Of a stretch of DNA of 64,000 nt, positions 8,292-17,323 are shown piece by piece. The translations under genes were made by a program, and so were the position numbers. A model generated the notes under the pieces. The model was given only the letters and a program-made list of their open reading frames with translations. It did no database searches and had not been told where the DNA came from. The stretch's first letter is position 1. Every line of letters begins with the position of its first letter. Source of the DNA: Bradyrhizobium sp. CB2312 (GTDB lineage Bacteria; Pseudomonadota; Alphaproteobacteria; Rhizobiales; Xanthobacteraceae); assembly GCF_029714425.1 (NCBI RefSeq), contig NZ_CP121668.1, positions 7,895,501 through 7,959,500 of the forward strand. The letters are read 5' to 3'.

Positions 8292-9398
8292 TTAGGCGAT
8301 TGGCATTCGCGTTTCTAAGGCATCATGCCGAATGAGCTCTGGATGAACGAGCTCGCCGGCCTTGGCTATCATGCATAGTTCGATCATTCTTGACCGACCG
8401 CCGCGCAAGCAGACATCGGCCAACTTGCGGACATATCTGATCACACGCTCGGATGTCGCTTTAGATGCTGTTACCGGTACCGATGCAGGCAGATGATCGA
8501 TCTTGATGTGCAAGACGCTGTTTATGAGCCGCGCTGGAGCGCGATGGCTTGTTGTGCTCTTAAAGGACGGCAAGTATCCCTTCCCGTAGCCGCAAGTGAC
8601 GTCCACGATCACCGACCCAGGTTTCATGGTGGACACCATGCGTTCGTCCACCATCGCGGGCGTATCGAAGGTGGAAATCAGGATTGCGCCTATCAGTACG
8701 TCAGCCTTCTTGACTTCCTCACGCAGGACACCTCGGCGATTGAGCAGACATCTCACGCGCCTACCGAACTCCTGCTCAATTTGCGCTATCTTGGTGGCGT
8801 TGCGCACGAAGATTGTCACCTGAGCGCCCAATGCGATCGCCGTTTGCGCCGCTGCGCGCCCGACATTTCCAGCGCCTATAATGACCACCCGAGGAAAAGG
8901 CCCGTTCGGCGCTGCGCCCATCAGCAATCCTCGGCCGCCGAGATGAGACTGTAAATGGTACGCGGCATAGATCACGGCCATCCGACCGGCAATATCGGAA
9001 TCCGACACCGAAGCCGGATAGGCGCCCGCGCGCGAAATAAACTCGAGAGCGTACGCGGTGAGCTGCGAGGTCTTTAGTGCCTTCATTAGCGCAGGGTTTC
9101 CCTCTGCATGCATGAATGCGGCCAGATGGGACCCCTTGCGGAAGAATCTATATTCTTCGGGTAGAGGGGCCTTATACTTGAGGACGAGATTAGCTTGCCA
9201 TGCCTCGAGCGATGTTACGATGCGCGCCCCAGCCTCCGCGTAAGCTTCGTCGGATATTCCAAGCGATGCCGCAGCCTTGGCCTCGACCAGAACATCGTAT
9301 CTATCCTGGACCAACGTTTTGATTTCGTGTGGCAGCAGGAGCACCCGCCTCTCGCTCGTTCCTCGCTCCTTCAGGAGCCCAATTGACCGCCTAGCCAT
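8292..9398 (-). CDS. Alanine dehydrogenase/PNT-family NAD(P)-binding enzyme
   Basis: About 368 residues from the ATG at 9398 (MARRSIGLLKERGTSERRVL). This start overlaps the radical SAM/SPASM stop by 8 bases. The N-terminal domain has the alanine dehydrogenase/transhydrogenase hallmarks: KERGTSERRVLLLPHEI, then VLKYKAPLPEEY carrying a substrate-type lysine, then AAFMHAEGNP carrying a histidine at the expected active-site position. The Rossmann core is VVIIGAGNVGRAAAQTAIAL near residue 170. It is divergent enough that the reaction could be an opine-like reductive amination or amino-acid oxidation rather than alanine deamination. Its place between two radical SAM genes suggests a tailoring or precursor-supply role. 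Confidence 0.7.
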   Translation of the reverse strand: MARRSIGLLKERGTSERRVLLLPHEIKTLVQDRYDVLVEAKAAASLGISDEAYAEAGARIVTSLEAWQANLVLKYKAPLPEEYRFFRKGSHLAAFMHAEGNPALMKALKTSQLTAYALEFISRAGAYPASVSDSDIAGRMAVIYAAYHLQSHLGGRGLLMGAAPNGPFPRVVIIGAGNVGRAAAQTAIALGAQVTIFVRNATKIAQIEQEFGRRVRCLLNRRGVLREEVKKADVLIGAILISTFDTPAMVDERMVSTMKPGSVIVDVTCGYGKGYLPSFKSTTSHRAPARLINSVLHIKIDHLPASVPVTASKATSERVIRYVRKLADVCLRGGRSRMIELCMIAKAGELVHPELIRHDALETRMPIA

Positions 9399-10629
9399 CG
9401 CCGGTCTCAGCCGACCGGAGATGGGCTGCAATCCTCGCGCCGTTTGACCTATTGGCCTGCTTCAGGAAATCTGACGCACCGCACAACAATGGATCACCGG
9501 TGTAGATCTCGGACATAACCGGGCATCTGCCAGCGCAAGCGTGTTTGGCGCTCCCAATGTCGCAGCTGGCGCAACCCTTGAAGTCGTTGAAGGATACAGC
9601 CCTGATGTCCTTGAAGGATGTGTCCCAGAGTTCGGCAAAGCTCGCTTCTCGCAAGGTCCCTGCAGAGTATTTCTTGGCGGACATGCAGACCGAGCACGGG
9701 TAAACCTCGCCGTCCGATGCAATATACGCGAGCGAGATGCCACAAAACTCCCGCTGTATGGCGTGCGAAAGCCTATACGAGAAGGACAGAAACTTTTGAA
9801 CGCAAAGGCCAATCCTCTGCATCTTTTCGATCCGATCGAGGTAGTTTCTAAAGTAGAGAGGCGAGGCACTTTGTGCGACATTGCCATTTGGTGTCAGATG
9901 GGGAAACCGCTTTCCTCGCCCGACAGGGCTAAAAGGCGTCACTCCGAAAAACAGATCCTGCTGCGAAGTGAACTCGAAAATCTCCTCCAGTTCAGCGAGA
10001 TTGGAATTCGTCAAAGTCGTCATTACGGCTGAGCGGATCCCGTTCTTCTTGAGTAGTTTCAGCTTTTCGATCGTTTCCTCATAAGTTGACAGATGCCGCA
10101 TCTTCTTGTGCGATTCGGTCCCGTCCAGGCTCACGCTGACAACGCACTCCTCACGTGGAATTTCATCAATGACCGATTGAGAGAGGTAAGTGCCGTTGGT
10201 AGCAATCGAAATGACGAAGCCGAGATCGTGAGCATATTTGACGATGGACATGAAATCGGGATGAGCAAAGGGCTCACCTCCGCAGAACACGATCGAGAAG
10301 ACGCCCTTCGCCTTCAGTTGATTAAGTATCTCATAGATTTCGGAAGTGCTCAGCTCGTTTGTTCTTTTCGGACCGGCTTCCACGTAGCAGTGCAGACACG
10401 GAAGATTGCAGTACCGCGTGATTTCGAACCACACGATCAGCGGAGCTGACAGACGGAAGCTGTCGCCAATCGGGACTGTATCTAATCTAAAGGGTTCAAA
10501 CTCTTGCTGCTCCGCCTCTGCGTTGATCAGAGGGGCAGCCTCGTTTGAATAGAAACCAATATCGCCAGTGTCCGCAAACGCGAGTGTGTAGCCGAATTCC
10601 TCGATGCGCGACCGCGTTCGTTTGCGCAT
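9391..10629 (-). CDS. PqqE-like radical SAM/SPASM peptide-modifying enzyme
   Basis: 412 residues. CNLPCLHC near residue 75 is the radical SAM Cx3Cx2C motif, followed by SIVFCGGEPFAHPDF, the SAM-binding GGE strand. The C-terminal third has a SPASM-type cysteine series: FCGISLAYIASDGEVYPCSVC, GCASCDIGSAKHACAGRCP and LLCGASDFL, enough to hold two auxiliary iron-sulfur clusters. Such enzymes (PqqE, MftC, AlbA types) usually modify ribosomal peptides. The first 45 residues (EEFGYTLAFADTGDIGFYSN) may be a divergent leader-recognition region. GTG at 10638 is an alternative start. The stop overlaps the next gene, and a small peptide gene with a strong ribosome site lies 46 bp upstream. Confidence 0.8.
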   Translation of the reverse strand: MRKRTRSRIEEFGYTLAFADTGDIGFYSNEAAPLINAEAEQQEFEPFRLDTVPIGDSFRLSAPLIVWFEITRYCNLPCLHCYVEAGPKRTNELSTSEIYEILNQLKAKGVFSIVFCGGEPFAHPDFMSIVKYAHDLGFVISIATNGTYLSQSVIDEIPREECVVSVSLDGTESHKKMRHLSTYEETIEKLKLLKKNGIRSAVMTTLTNSNLAELEEIFEFTSQQDLFFGVTPFSPVGRGKRFPHLTPNGNVAQSASPLYFRNYLDRIEKMQRIGLCVQKFLSFSYRLSHAIQREFCGISLAYIASDGEVYPCSVCMSAKKYSAGTLREASFAELWDTSFKDIRAVSFNDFKGCASCDIGSAKHACAGRCPVMSEIYTGDPLLCGASDFLKQANRSNGARIAAHLRSAETGDG

Positions 10630-10674
10630 GAATTTCACTCGCGCTTGCGGAGCTGACAGGGCTGTAAAGCCGTT

Positions 10675-10857
10675 TTAAATGGCGTTTCCAACGAGGAACG
10701 TCGCCGGGGAGATCTTCCCGGTGTCCACGTGCGCCTCGAACTCTGCGCTAGCTGTCAGCTTCCTGCTGCCGGTCGCTTTCGCGAATTCCTCCAATTGCTT
10801 CTTTTGCTCAGGTGTGAGTTCAAGAGCCAATGTTTGCGGGGCTGGGCTTTTGGACAT
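10675..10857 (-). CDS. 60-residue putative precursor peptide
   Basis: A short protein opening MSKSPAPQTLALELTPEQKK and ending GKISPATFLVGNAI. AAGGAG sits eight bases before the ATG, the best ribosome site in this operon, which suits a highly made peptide. Residues 14-30 are likely helical (LTPEQKKQLEEFAKATG), like many RiPP leaders, and the C-terminal stretch is more hydrophobic and could be the core. It contains no cysteine. It is immediately upstream of, and co-directional with, the SPASM enzyme. The precursor role is inferred from size, position and partner; I do not recognise the family. Alternatives are a small regulator or chaperone of the enzyme. Confidence 0.6.
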   Translation of the reverse strand: MSKSPAPQTLALELTPEQKKQLEEFAKATGSRKLTASAEFEAHVDTGKISPATFLVGNAI

Positions 10858-11044
10858 CGAAGCTCTCCTTTTGCGCTGCGGGAATTACGTTTCACAAAAC
10901 CGTCACTACTCTTGATTGTACCTTGTCCACATGATGACTTTACGAAGATCAATGCGATAGTTGTCTTTTAGGAAATTCACAGGATAAAGTTGCGACGCTG
11001 GTTATGGCTTGCAACCCCGCCACCGTTTCAGCGAGTCTGCCCTG

Positions 11045-11485
11045 ATGATCCAAGCCCGCCGGTCCCACGGCACTCACCTGCTGATCGATCTGTGGGGAGC
11101 ACGTCATTTGGAAGACGCCGATCGCATCAGAGAAACGATGATCAACGCTGCGTTGCGGGCTGGAGCAAAACTGCTGCATGTGCATCTGCACAAATTCGAG
11201 CCCCACGGGGGTGTCACTGGTGTCGCGCTGCTAGCCGAAAGCCATATCAGTATTCATACCTGGCCAGAAAGCAGTTACGCAGCGCTAGATGTGTTTATGT
11301 GCGGCAGCGCCGAGCCCGAGCAAACAATACCGATCATCAAAGCCACGTTCACTCCGCGACAAACGATTGTTCTACAGGCAATCCGAGGCACTGATGGTGG
11401 CGGCTCATCGATGATTGAGACTGCAAGCTTTGCACATTGCGACGGTCTGAGAACCGCGCCAACGACCGCGCAGGCCCGAGGTTGA
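11045..11485 (+). CDS. speD: S-adenosylmethionine decarboxylase (SpeD type)
   Basis: About 146 residues from the ATG at 11045 (MIQARRSHGTHLLIDLWGA); a TTG at 11009 is possible but adds nothing family-like. The prokaryotic class Ib hallmark is clear: LLAESHISIHTWPESSYAAL, then DVFMCG. In this family the chain cleaves itself between E and S of ESH to make the pyruvoyl cofactor, and the histidine of IHTWPE and cysteine of MCG help processing and catalysis; all are present. The product is decarboxylated SAM, an aminopropyl donor normally used for spermidine. No spermidine synthase is nearby; instead it is divergent from the radical SAM operon, with 187 bp between. It may be a dedicated supplier for that pathway. 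Confidence 0.85.
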   Translation: MIQARRSHGTHLLIDLWGARHLEDADRIRETMINAALRAGAKLLHVHLHKFEPHGGVTGVALLAESHISIHTWPESSYAALDVFMCGSAEPEQTIPIIKATFTPRQTIVLQAIRGTDGGGSSMIETASFAHCDGLRTAPTTAQARG

Positions 11486-11607
11486 GCACCGCACGGCCTC
11501 CGGGCCGGGCTGGTGGCAGTCGCAGCTTGCGCCCTTGTCGATCGACCGGATCGCCTCCCAGGGGCCAAGCAACACTTCGATCTGACCTGCCTAGAGCGCC
11601 ATTTTTT

Positions 11608-12003
11608 CTAGCCTGCCAGGCGTGACAAACGCCGACTGGCCTGTTCGATTTCGGTGCGATCGTGTCGCCGGCGCCTGAACTCATGCCTCGCCCAGCGCTG
11701 CTCAGTCTGATAAGCGGTCATAGTTCGGCACGGATAACGACCGCAGCACCCGCATGGCGCAGCACCTCCCAGACGGATCACGCTCACGGGGGCAGCATCC
11801 AGGCGCAAGATGGCTTCGCATCTTGCTCGGACGCTTTGATGCTCGGGGTGCATGTGCATCGAGTAGATTTCCTCAAGCCCAAGGAAGACATCATCAACCG
11901 CTCCGGAGCCGCGTGCATTTTCAAGATCCTTTTCGACCTCCGCCAAAATCTTCAACTCTTTGGCGCAAGCTCTGTCTGCCTTCTGTTTTGTTACCGCTTT
12001 CAC
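11608..12003 (-). CDS. Hypothetical protein
   Basis: 131 residues. The first 70 (KELKILAEVEKDLENARGSG, then VDDVFLGLEEIYSMHMHPEH) look like real helical protein; the rest is rich in arginine and histidine with two CxC/CxxC-like cysteines and could be out of true frame. No domain recognised. About 120 bp separates it from the speD stop on the other strand. Confidence 0.35.
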   Translation of the reverse strand: MKAVTKQKADRACAKELKILAEVEKDLENARGSGAVDDVFLGLEEIYSMHMHPEHQSVRARCEAILRLDAAPVSVIRLGGAAPCGCCGRYPCRTMTAYQTEQRWARHEFRRRRHDRTEIEQASRRLSRLAG

Positions 12004-12295
12004 CGTCGTTTTCTCCGTCGATCTTTCTGAGATCGAGATAGTCGTCCGGAGCCAGAAATAAGCAACGACAGGCGCTCCCTCGCACCTTTAGGCTTGCGCC
12101 ACTGGACATACGCGCGAGGACTCCGGACTTTGGGGAAAAACGATTACGCCTGCCGTACGAGGTTTTCTGGACCTCATCCGACAATAGGAAATGCGATTCG
12201 GCCATGTCAACGTTTAAGTTGTATTGTTTTGTATAACACGTGTTGAGGCAGTAATTATATCGACACACAAAGGTGCACCGTGTTTGAATCGCGCA

Positions 12296-12523
12296 ATGAA
12301 GCGCAGAATCAAACCGAACTCGCAGATGTTGACGGAAAGCGAAGCTGCTCAACTGCTGCGTTGCTCGACGAGCGACGTGAGACATCTGCGGCTCACTCGT
12401 CAGCTCCGGTGTTATCCAGGCCTCGGCCTCTCACAAGCCGATCTGGAAATATACGTCGCGGCAGAAGATCATCAGAGTTCGAATGCCCGGAACAGCCAAC
12501 GGGTGCGCCGTCGTACCCGCTGA
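12296..12523 (+). CDS. Excisionase-like helix-turn-helix protein
   Basis: 75 residues from the ATG at 12296 (MKRRIKPNSQMLTESEAAQLL). The segment LTESEAAQLLRCSTSDVRHL is an HTH_17/MerR-like excisionase motif, and SQADLEIYVAAED closes the winged part. Proteins of this kind act as directionality factors for integrases or as small regulators. No integrase is adjacent, so it may be a leftover of a mobile module. A longer frame upstream from 12224 lacks a convincing start. Confidence 0.55.
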   Translation: MKRRIKPNSQMLTESEAAQLLRCSTSDVRHLRLTRQLRCYPGLGLSQADLEIYVAAEDHQSSNARNSQRVRRRTR

Positions 12524-12754
12524 CACGCGGCCGCGCGTGCTGCAGACGCGGGGCGCACTGCAGCCATTGTCCGAGCCAAGCCGCCTACCCCTAGCTCAAA
12601 AGGCAGGCAGCAGGAGCGGTTCGAGCGGATAACGGACGTTCGACGACCTTTTTGCTCACGACACAGCCTCGATGTGCCGAAATCCCGCGATGCCTATCAG
12701 ATAGTCTGCTGAACAACACGGGGCTCACCACCAATCAAGGTCGCGCCAAGCGCA

Positions 12755-13585
12755 ATGACAAAGTTGCGCCTGCCTAGATTAGCATTTCGCATCGGCTGCG
12801 CTGGGCTGGCGTTGCTCGCCGGTACTGCCGTGACAGACGCCTCTAGCTGCAATCGGCGGGATGCGCTCGGCACGGCGCGGGTGCTCGCTGTCGATGCCGC
12901 ACTCTTCCCGCGGGTGGGGCTGAAGAACTTTCCCGAGACGCTTCCTCTGGCGGACCATGAAGTCGTCCTCACCTTCGATGACGGACCGCGGACGCCCAAC
13001 ACAGACAAGGTGCTGGCTGCGCTCGCACAGGAATGCGCGCGAGCCACGTTCTTTCTGGTCGGCCGATCCTCGGCGGAATTTCCCGAGCTCGTGCGGCGTA
13101 TGGCCGCCCAGGGCCACACCGTAGCGCACCACAGCTGGTCGCATCCGATGATGTCGAAAATCTCGTTCGAGCAGGCGAAAGAGGACATCGAGCGCGGTAT
13201 CACCGCCGTCGAAATGGCGCTCAACGGTGTGTCCACCAAAATGCCCTCGACACCGTTCTTCCGGTTCCCCTACTTCGACGCGACACCTGCGACGCTCGAT
13301 CTCTTGCTGGCGCGCGGAATTGTCGTGTTCGGCGCTGACCTTTGGGCGAGCGATTGGGAGAACATAACTCCAGAGCAGGAGCTCACAATCCTGATCGAGC
13401 GGCTCGAGGCCGCTCATAAGGGCATCATTCTGCTGCATGATGCGCAGACGCGGACGGCGGCCATGCTGCCTGGGTTCCTGCGCTACCTGCATCAGAACGG
13501 GTATCGGATCGTGCATCTGGTGCCGGCTGCCGCCAAGAGCGCTGAAGCCCCATTGACGTCTTGGCACCACGCCTTCCCGCAGTGA
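12755..13585 (+). CDS. Exported polysaccharide deacetylase (NodB-homology domain)
   Basis: 276 residues. Residues 1-30 form a signal peptide (MTKLRLPRLAFRIGCAGLAL, then LAGTAVTDA). The carbohydrate esterase 4 motifs follow in order: TFDDGPRTP (motif 1, catalytic Asp and metal-binding Asp), HSWSHPMMS (motif 2, two metal-binding His), RFPYFDATP (motif 3), DLWASDWEN (motif 4) and GIILLHDAQ (motif 5, catalytic His). All key residues are present, so it should be an active metal-dependent de-N- or O-acetylase of a surface polysaccharide or peptidoglycan. It is not NodB itself: it has an export signal and none of nodA or nodC is near. It is convergent with the GGDEF-EAL gene. Confidence 0.85.
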   Translation: MTKLRLPRLAFRIGCAGLALLAGTAVTDASSCNRRDALGTARVLAVDAALFPRVGLKNFPETLPLADHEVVLTFDDGPRTPNTDKVLAALAQECARATFFLVGRSSAEFPELVRRMAAQGHTVAHHSWSHPMMSKISFEQAKEDIERGITAVEMALNGVSTKMPSTPFFRFPYFDATPATLDLLLARGIVVFGADLWASDWENITPEQELTILIERLEAAHKGIILLHDAQTRTAAMLPGFLRYLHQNGYRIVHLVPAAAKSAEAPLTSWHHAFPQ

Positions 13586-13709
13586 AGGCGCGCGAGAAGT
13601 GTCGGAGATCACCTCCTGGGTTCAGAGACGGCTACGGGCGACCTCGTGGCCTGATCTCGTTCGATTTGCGAAGCCTCAACGTGACGAAGCTGTTCCTGCG
13701 GCATGGCGA

Positions 13710-16181
13710 TCACGCCGCCCTGGACGCCCTTGCGCCAAAGCGAAACAAGAGCTGCTCCACTTCGGCGGCCGGCCTGGCACCGCTGAACAAGAATCCTTGC
13801 ACCTCGTTGCAACCTTCGGCCCGAAGCCAATCGAGCTGCTCCGTGGTCTCCACCCCTTCCGCTGTCGTCGTGATGTTGAGGCTCCGGCCGAGGCCCGAGA
13901 TCGCCCGCACGATGGCCCCGCAATCGGAGCGTTTCGCCAGATCCTTGACAAAAGAGCGATCAATCTTGATCTTGTCGAAGGGAAAGCTGCGCAAGTAGCT
14001 GAGGCTCGAATAGCCCGTTCCAAAGTCATCCAGCGATATTGAGACGCCGAGCTCGCGGAGCTGGTGCAGGATCGCAAGGTTTGCCTCCGTCTCCGCCAAA
14101 AATACCGATTCGGTGATTTCAAGCTCGAGCCGCTTCGGGGCCAAGCCGGAATTCGCCAGCGCTGAAATCACCACCTGAACCAGATTGCGGCTACGGAATT
14201 GCACCGGCGACAGGTTGACCGCGACCTTGATCTCTAAAGGCCACTTTACCGCCTCTTTACAGGCTTCGCGCAGCACCCATTCTCCGAGGGGCCCGATCAG
14301 CCCCATTTCTTCCGCAAGGGGAATGAATTCGGCCGGCGAGATCATGCCCTTCCCTGGGTGCGGCCAGCGCAGAAGCGCTTCAAAACCTGAGATCTTGTCG
14401 CTCGCGATCTCGACCAGGGGCTGATAGTATAGCTCGAACTCGCTGCTGGCAAAGGCGCGGCGCAAATCAAGCTCCATCTCGCGCCGTCGCTGCACCTGCT
14501 GATCCATCTCCCGCTCGAAAAAGCGATGCGTTCCGCGGCCATCCTCTTTGGCGCGATAGAGCGCGATATCGGCGTTACGCATCAACTCGGCGCTGCTCGC
14601 GCCGTCGCCTGGTGACAGCGCGATTCCGACCGAGGCACCGATAATGACCTCGTTATCGTCAATCTCGTATGGCGCACTCAATGTTCTGATCAGGTCGCCC
14701 GCGAATTGGCTCACATGCGTCGGCGAGGTATCATCCGTGAGAATGATCGAAAATTCGTCGCCGCCGAGCCGTGCCGCCAGATTGTTGCCGGCCACCCTGG
14801 ACCGCAACCGGTCGGCCACTTGCTCGAGCAGGCGATCGCCGATGAGGTGGCCGAACGAATCGTTGACGTTCTTGAAGAGGTCGAGGTCGATACACAGCGC
14901 CGCGACGCGGTTGCCGACTGCATTAGCGCTTTCGAGTGCCTCTGCGAGCCACCTCTGGTGGAGTGCGCGGTTGGCCAGGTTGGTCAACCCGTCGTGAAGT
15001 GCCATATGGGCGATGCGGGCCTCGGCCTTGCGCCGTTCGGTGATGTCGACCACCACAACCAGATAGCCCTCGCGTCCCTCGATCATAAGGCGCCGCCCAA
15101 AGGTCAGCGCAGAAATCTCAGTGCCATCAGCCCTGACATGGCGCCAGGGATGTTCAGACTGAGAGATGTCGCCCGCTTCTCGCAGCGCTCGCGTATAGCT
15201 GACCCGCTCGTCGTCTGGCCAGATCTCCTGAACTTTCATTCGCAGGAAGGTCTCGCGAGCATAGCCATAGTGCAGCACTGCCGCGTCATTGACCCTCACG
15301 AAGTCCATTGTCTCGGCATCTAACGCCCACATCGGCATCGGATTACTGTCGAACAGCAACCTGAACGAGGCATCCCGGCGCTTGAACGACGTAACGTCGG
15401 AAATGACCACGGACACGATGTCTCCGAAGGCACTGAGGCGCAAGCGCAGGCTCTGATCACCGTATTCGAGCTCGAACTCGTCACCGAATTCATTCGCGAC
15501 CGCGGCGCCCAACCGCTCCATCACCTCTTCCGAACAAAGCAGATGGTCTGAATTGCCGAGGCGCTGCCACAACAGGTTGCCCTCTTCCACATCGAGGAGC
15601 CTTGCGGCTGCCTGATTGTGGTGCACAACTTGAAAATCAAATGGCCTGCCTGCGGGATCGCGAACGGTTGAGAGCGAGATAACGCCATCGTCGGTCTTGC
15701 AAAAGATTGCATCGATCAAATTGTATTCTGTAGCGCGCTCGTTGACATAGACGCCGACCAGCGTACCGGCCCAACGCGATAAGGTCGGCAGCGCCAGCAC
15801 GTCGTAGGTCCGTACCATGCCGGCTTGCACGCAATGAGCGGTTGCGAGATAGGGATGGTTGTTTGCAATCGAATTCGAGGCCGCCCCGGTGAGGGCTGTC
15901 GCGCAGTCTGGACGCAACGCATCAAGCGGAATGTCCCAGCGGGCATCGCCCAACCAGTTCTGCACATAACGGCCAGTGCGCGAAACAGTAAACGCGCCAT
16001 TGTCACACCTGAGCAGCACAAGATGATCGGCAAGCCGCCCGAGGCTCCCCAGCAGCACATTTTCATAGCGGGGAAGGGTTTCGCCGGGCTCGAGCGCAGC
16101 TTGCCACTTGCGCCGCAGGATTGGCATGTCATTAAGCAGCCTGGTATCTGATTCCACGGATTGCCTGTTAGCAGCACTCAT
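13710..16181 (-). CDS. PAS-GGDEF-EAL cyclic-di-GMP protein
   Basis: About 823 residues. An N-terminal sensory region of about 270 residues is followed by a PAS domain (FRLLFDSNPMPMWALDAETM, ending VVVVDITERRKAEARI), then a diguanylate cyclase domain with intact RLGGDEF near residue 480, then a phosphodiesterase domain with intact GFEALLRW and DDFGTGYSSLSYL. Both catalytic motifs are complete, so it could make or degrade cyclic di-GMP. No transmembrane segment is evident, so it is probably cytoplasmic. The ATG at 16181 (MSAANRQSVES) is used; GTG at 16193 is an alternative. Cyclic di-GMP usually controls motility and exopolysaccharide; the convergent polysaccharide deacetylase fits that theme. 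Confidence 0.9.
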   Translation of the reverse strand: MSAANRQSVESDTRLLNDMPILRRKWQAALEPGETLPRYENVLLGSLGRLADHLVLLRCDNGAFTVSRTGRYVQNWLGDARWDIPLDALRPDCATALTGAASNSIANNHPYLATAHCVQAGMVRTYDVLALPTLSRWAGTLVGVYVNERATEYNLIDAIFCKTDDGVISLSTVRDPAGRPFDFQVVHHNQAAARLLDVEEGNLLWQRLGNSDHLLCSEEVMERLGAAVANEFGDEFELEYGDQSLRLRLSAFGDIVSVVISDVTSFKRRDASFRLLFDSNPMPMWALDAETMDFVRVNDAAVLHYGYARETFLRMKVQEIWPDDERVSYTRALREAGDISQSEHPWRHVRADGTEISALTFGRRLMIEGREGYLVVVVDITERRKAEARIAHMALHDGLTNLANRALHQRWLAEALESANAVGNRVAALCIDLDLFKNVNDSFGHLIGDRLLEQVADRLRSRVAGNNLAARLGGDEFSIILTDDTSPTHVSQFAGDLIRTLSAPYEIDDNEVIIGASVGIALSPGDGASSAELMRNADIALYRAKEDGRGTHRFFEREMDQQVQRRREMELDLRRAFASSEFELYYQPLVEIASDKISGFEALLRWPHPGKGMISPAEFIPLAEEMGLIGPLGEWVLREACKEAVKWPLEIKVAVNLSPVQFRSRNLVQVVISALANSGLAPKRLELEITESVFLAETEANLAILHQLRELGVSISLDDFGTGYSSLSYLRSFPFDKIKIDRSFVKDLAKRSDCGAIVRAISGLGRSLNITTTAEGVETTEQLDWLRAEGCNEVQGFLFSGARPAAEVEQLLFRFGARASRAA

Positions 16182-16634
16182 CACACGCCCCACTGACCTA
16201 AGCTTCCTGCCCGGGGTGCATAAAATCCAGCTTGGCTTAATTCGCTCTTAAAAGACGAGAGGGTCGCGCTCTAGCCCTGCTGATCGATGGCGTTGCCTGG
16301 AACATCAGGCCCGATCGCTTTCGCGCCTCACAGCGCAGAAACTCTGCGGCGATAAGGCAGAATTCGACGAAAAGCGTTTGCCAGCGCCACGGTGACGACG
16401 AGAACCTTCGTAGCTAACGATTTGAGCGTCACGCATTCTAGGAAGGAGCGCCGTCAGTTTCGCGCGAAATTTTTCGTCGGATTGTCCGATTTGTGCGACC
16501 ACTAATTATGGACGGTCGCAGGCGTCAGCAGGTCCACAATGTTGATTGTGCTTGAAAGGCCGTCCCAGGGAGATGCACGATAACTAAGCGCATGTTAAAG
16601 AAATGTGACGGTTGCCAGCGCGAGGAGGCCACGC

Positions 16635-16829
16635 ATGAAAAAGAGCGATGTGACGTGCTCGGAATGCGGTGCTGGCTTTCGCCGTCTTGAGCTTACGTCT
16701 GAACGCGGCATCCAAGGAAACTACCACTGCCCTGCTTGCGGCACACTGATCAAGGAGCTCGGAGCGGCTCACCTCGTGCTTTATCGCTTGACTGTACAGC
16801 CTTCCACCAAAGCGATCCGCAATCAATAA
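16635..16829 (+). CDS. Small zinc-ribbon protein
   Basis: 64 residues from the ATG at 16635, chosen because GAGGAGG lies just before it. Two CxxC pairs (VTCSECG and YHCPACG) are spaced as in a zinc ribbon. Short zinc-ribbon proteins like this are frequent in rhizobial accessory DNA; the function is unknown. Confidence 0.6.
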   Translation: MKKSDVTCSECGAGFRRLELTSERGIQGNYHCPACGTLIKELGAAHLVLYRLTVQPSTKAIRNQ

Positions 16830-17285
16830 CGCGTCTGAGTTGCCCTGGCCTGGTTAAGGAGCCTGAGTTGGTTTCGCTCACTGTTGGTGTCTGACAGTGC
16901 GCATCAAATATCAAGCCGTTGCTGGCGACGGATGCGACGGCTGGTTCGGAGCCCGCGCGGGCCGAGGCGAAGAGTTCGGCCTTTTTCTGATTGAACGCGT
17001 CTTCGGTCCCGCGGATGCCCTGGAGGCTCGTGATGACGGTACCGAAGACGGCGAGGCCTCCAAGCGTCTGCAAGACAGCGGAGCGGACCTTCGAACGCAT
17101 CTCGATGATCTTGCCCAGGTCCTCCGGCGGAATGGGAATAAGCCTGCCGTCTTCACCTTCCGCGCGATGGATGGGTCCGGAACGCGAATAATCAGAGTGA
17201 TCGAGACGACCACATAGAGCGCAATCGAGGTGAGGAGGACATCCACCGGGATGTACAGGCCCCATAACGTCAGCCCTGCGTCCAT
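16750..17285 (-). pseudogene. Membrane protein, frameshifted
   Basis: The start MDAGLTLWGLYIPVDVLLTS gives a first membrane span running to about residue 30 and continues to KVKTAGLFPFRRR. A frame change at about 17125 is needed to continue with PPEDLGKIIEMRSKVRSAVL, then QTLGGLAVFGTVITSLQG, a second membrane span, and AFNQKKAELFASARAG. The second half recalls the membrane-proximal region of some pentapeptide-repeat proteins, but no repeats follow. The tail runs antisense into the zinc-ribbon gene. Confidence 0.45.
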
Positions 17286-17323
17286 CGCTCACCATGCCTG
17301 TGTTGCGAGCTCATCCGCCGGCA

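Noticed and set aside
12755..13585. nodB
   Set aside because: The deacetylase motifs fit the NodB domain, but it has a signal peptide and no nodA, nodC or nod box is nearby; it is a general exported polysaccharide deacetylase.
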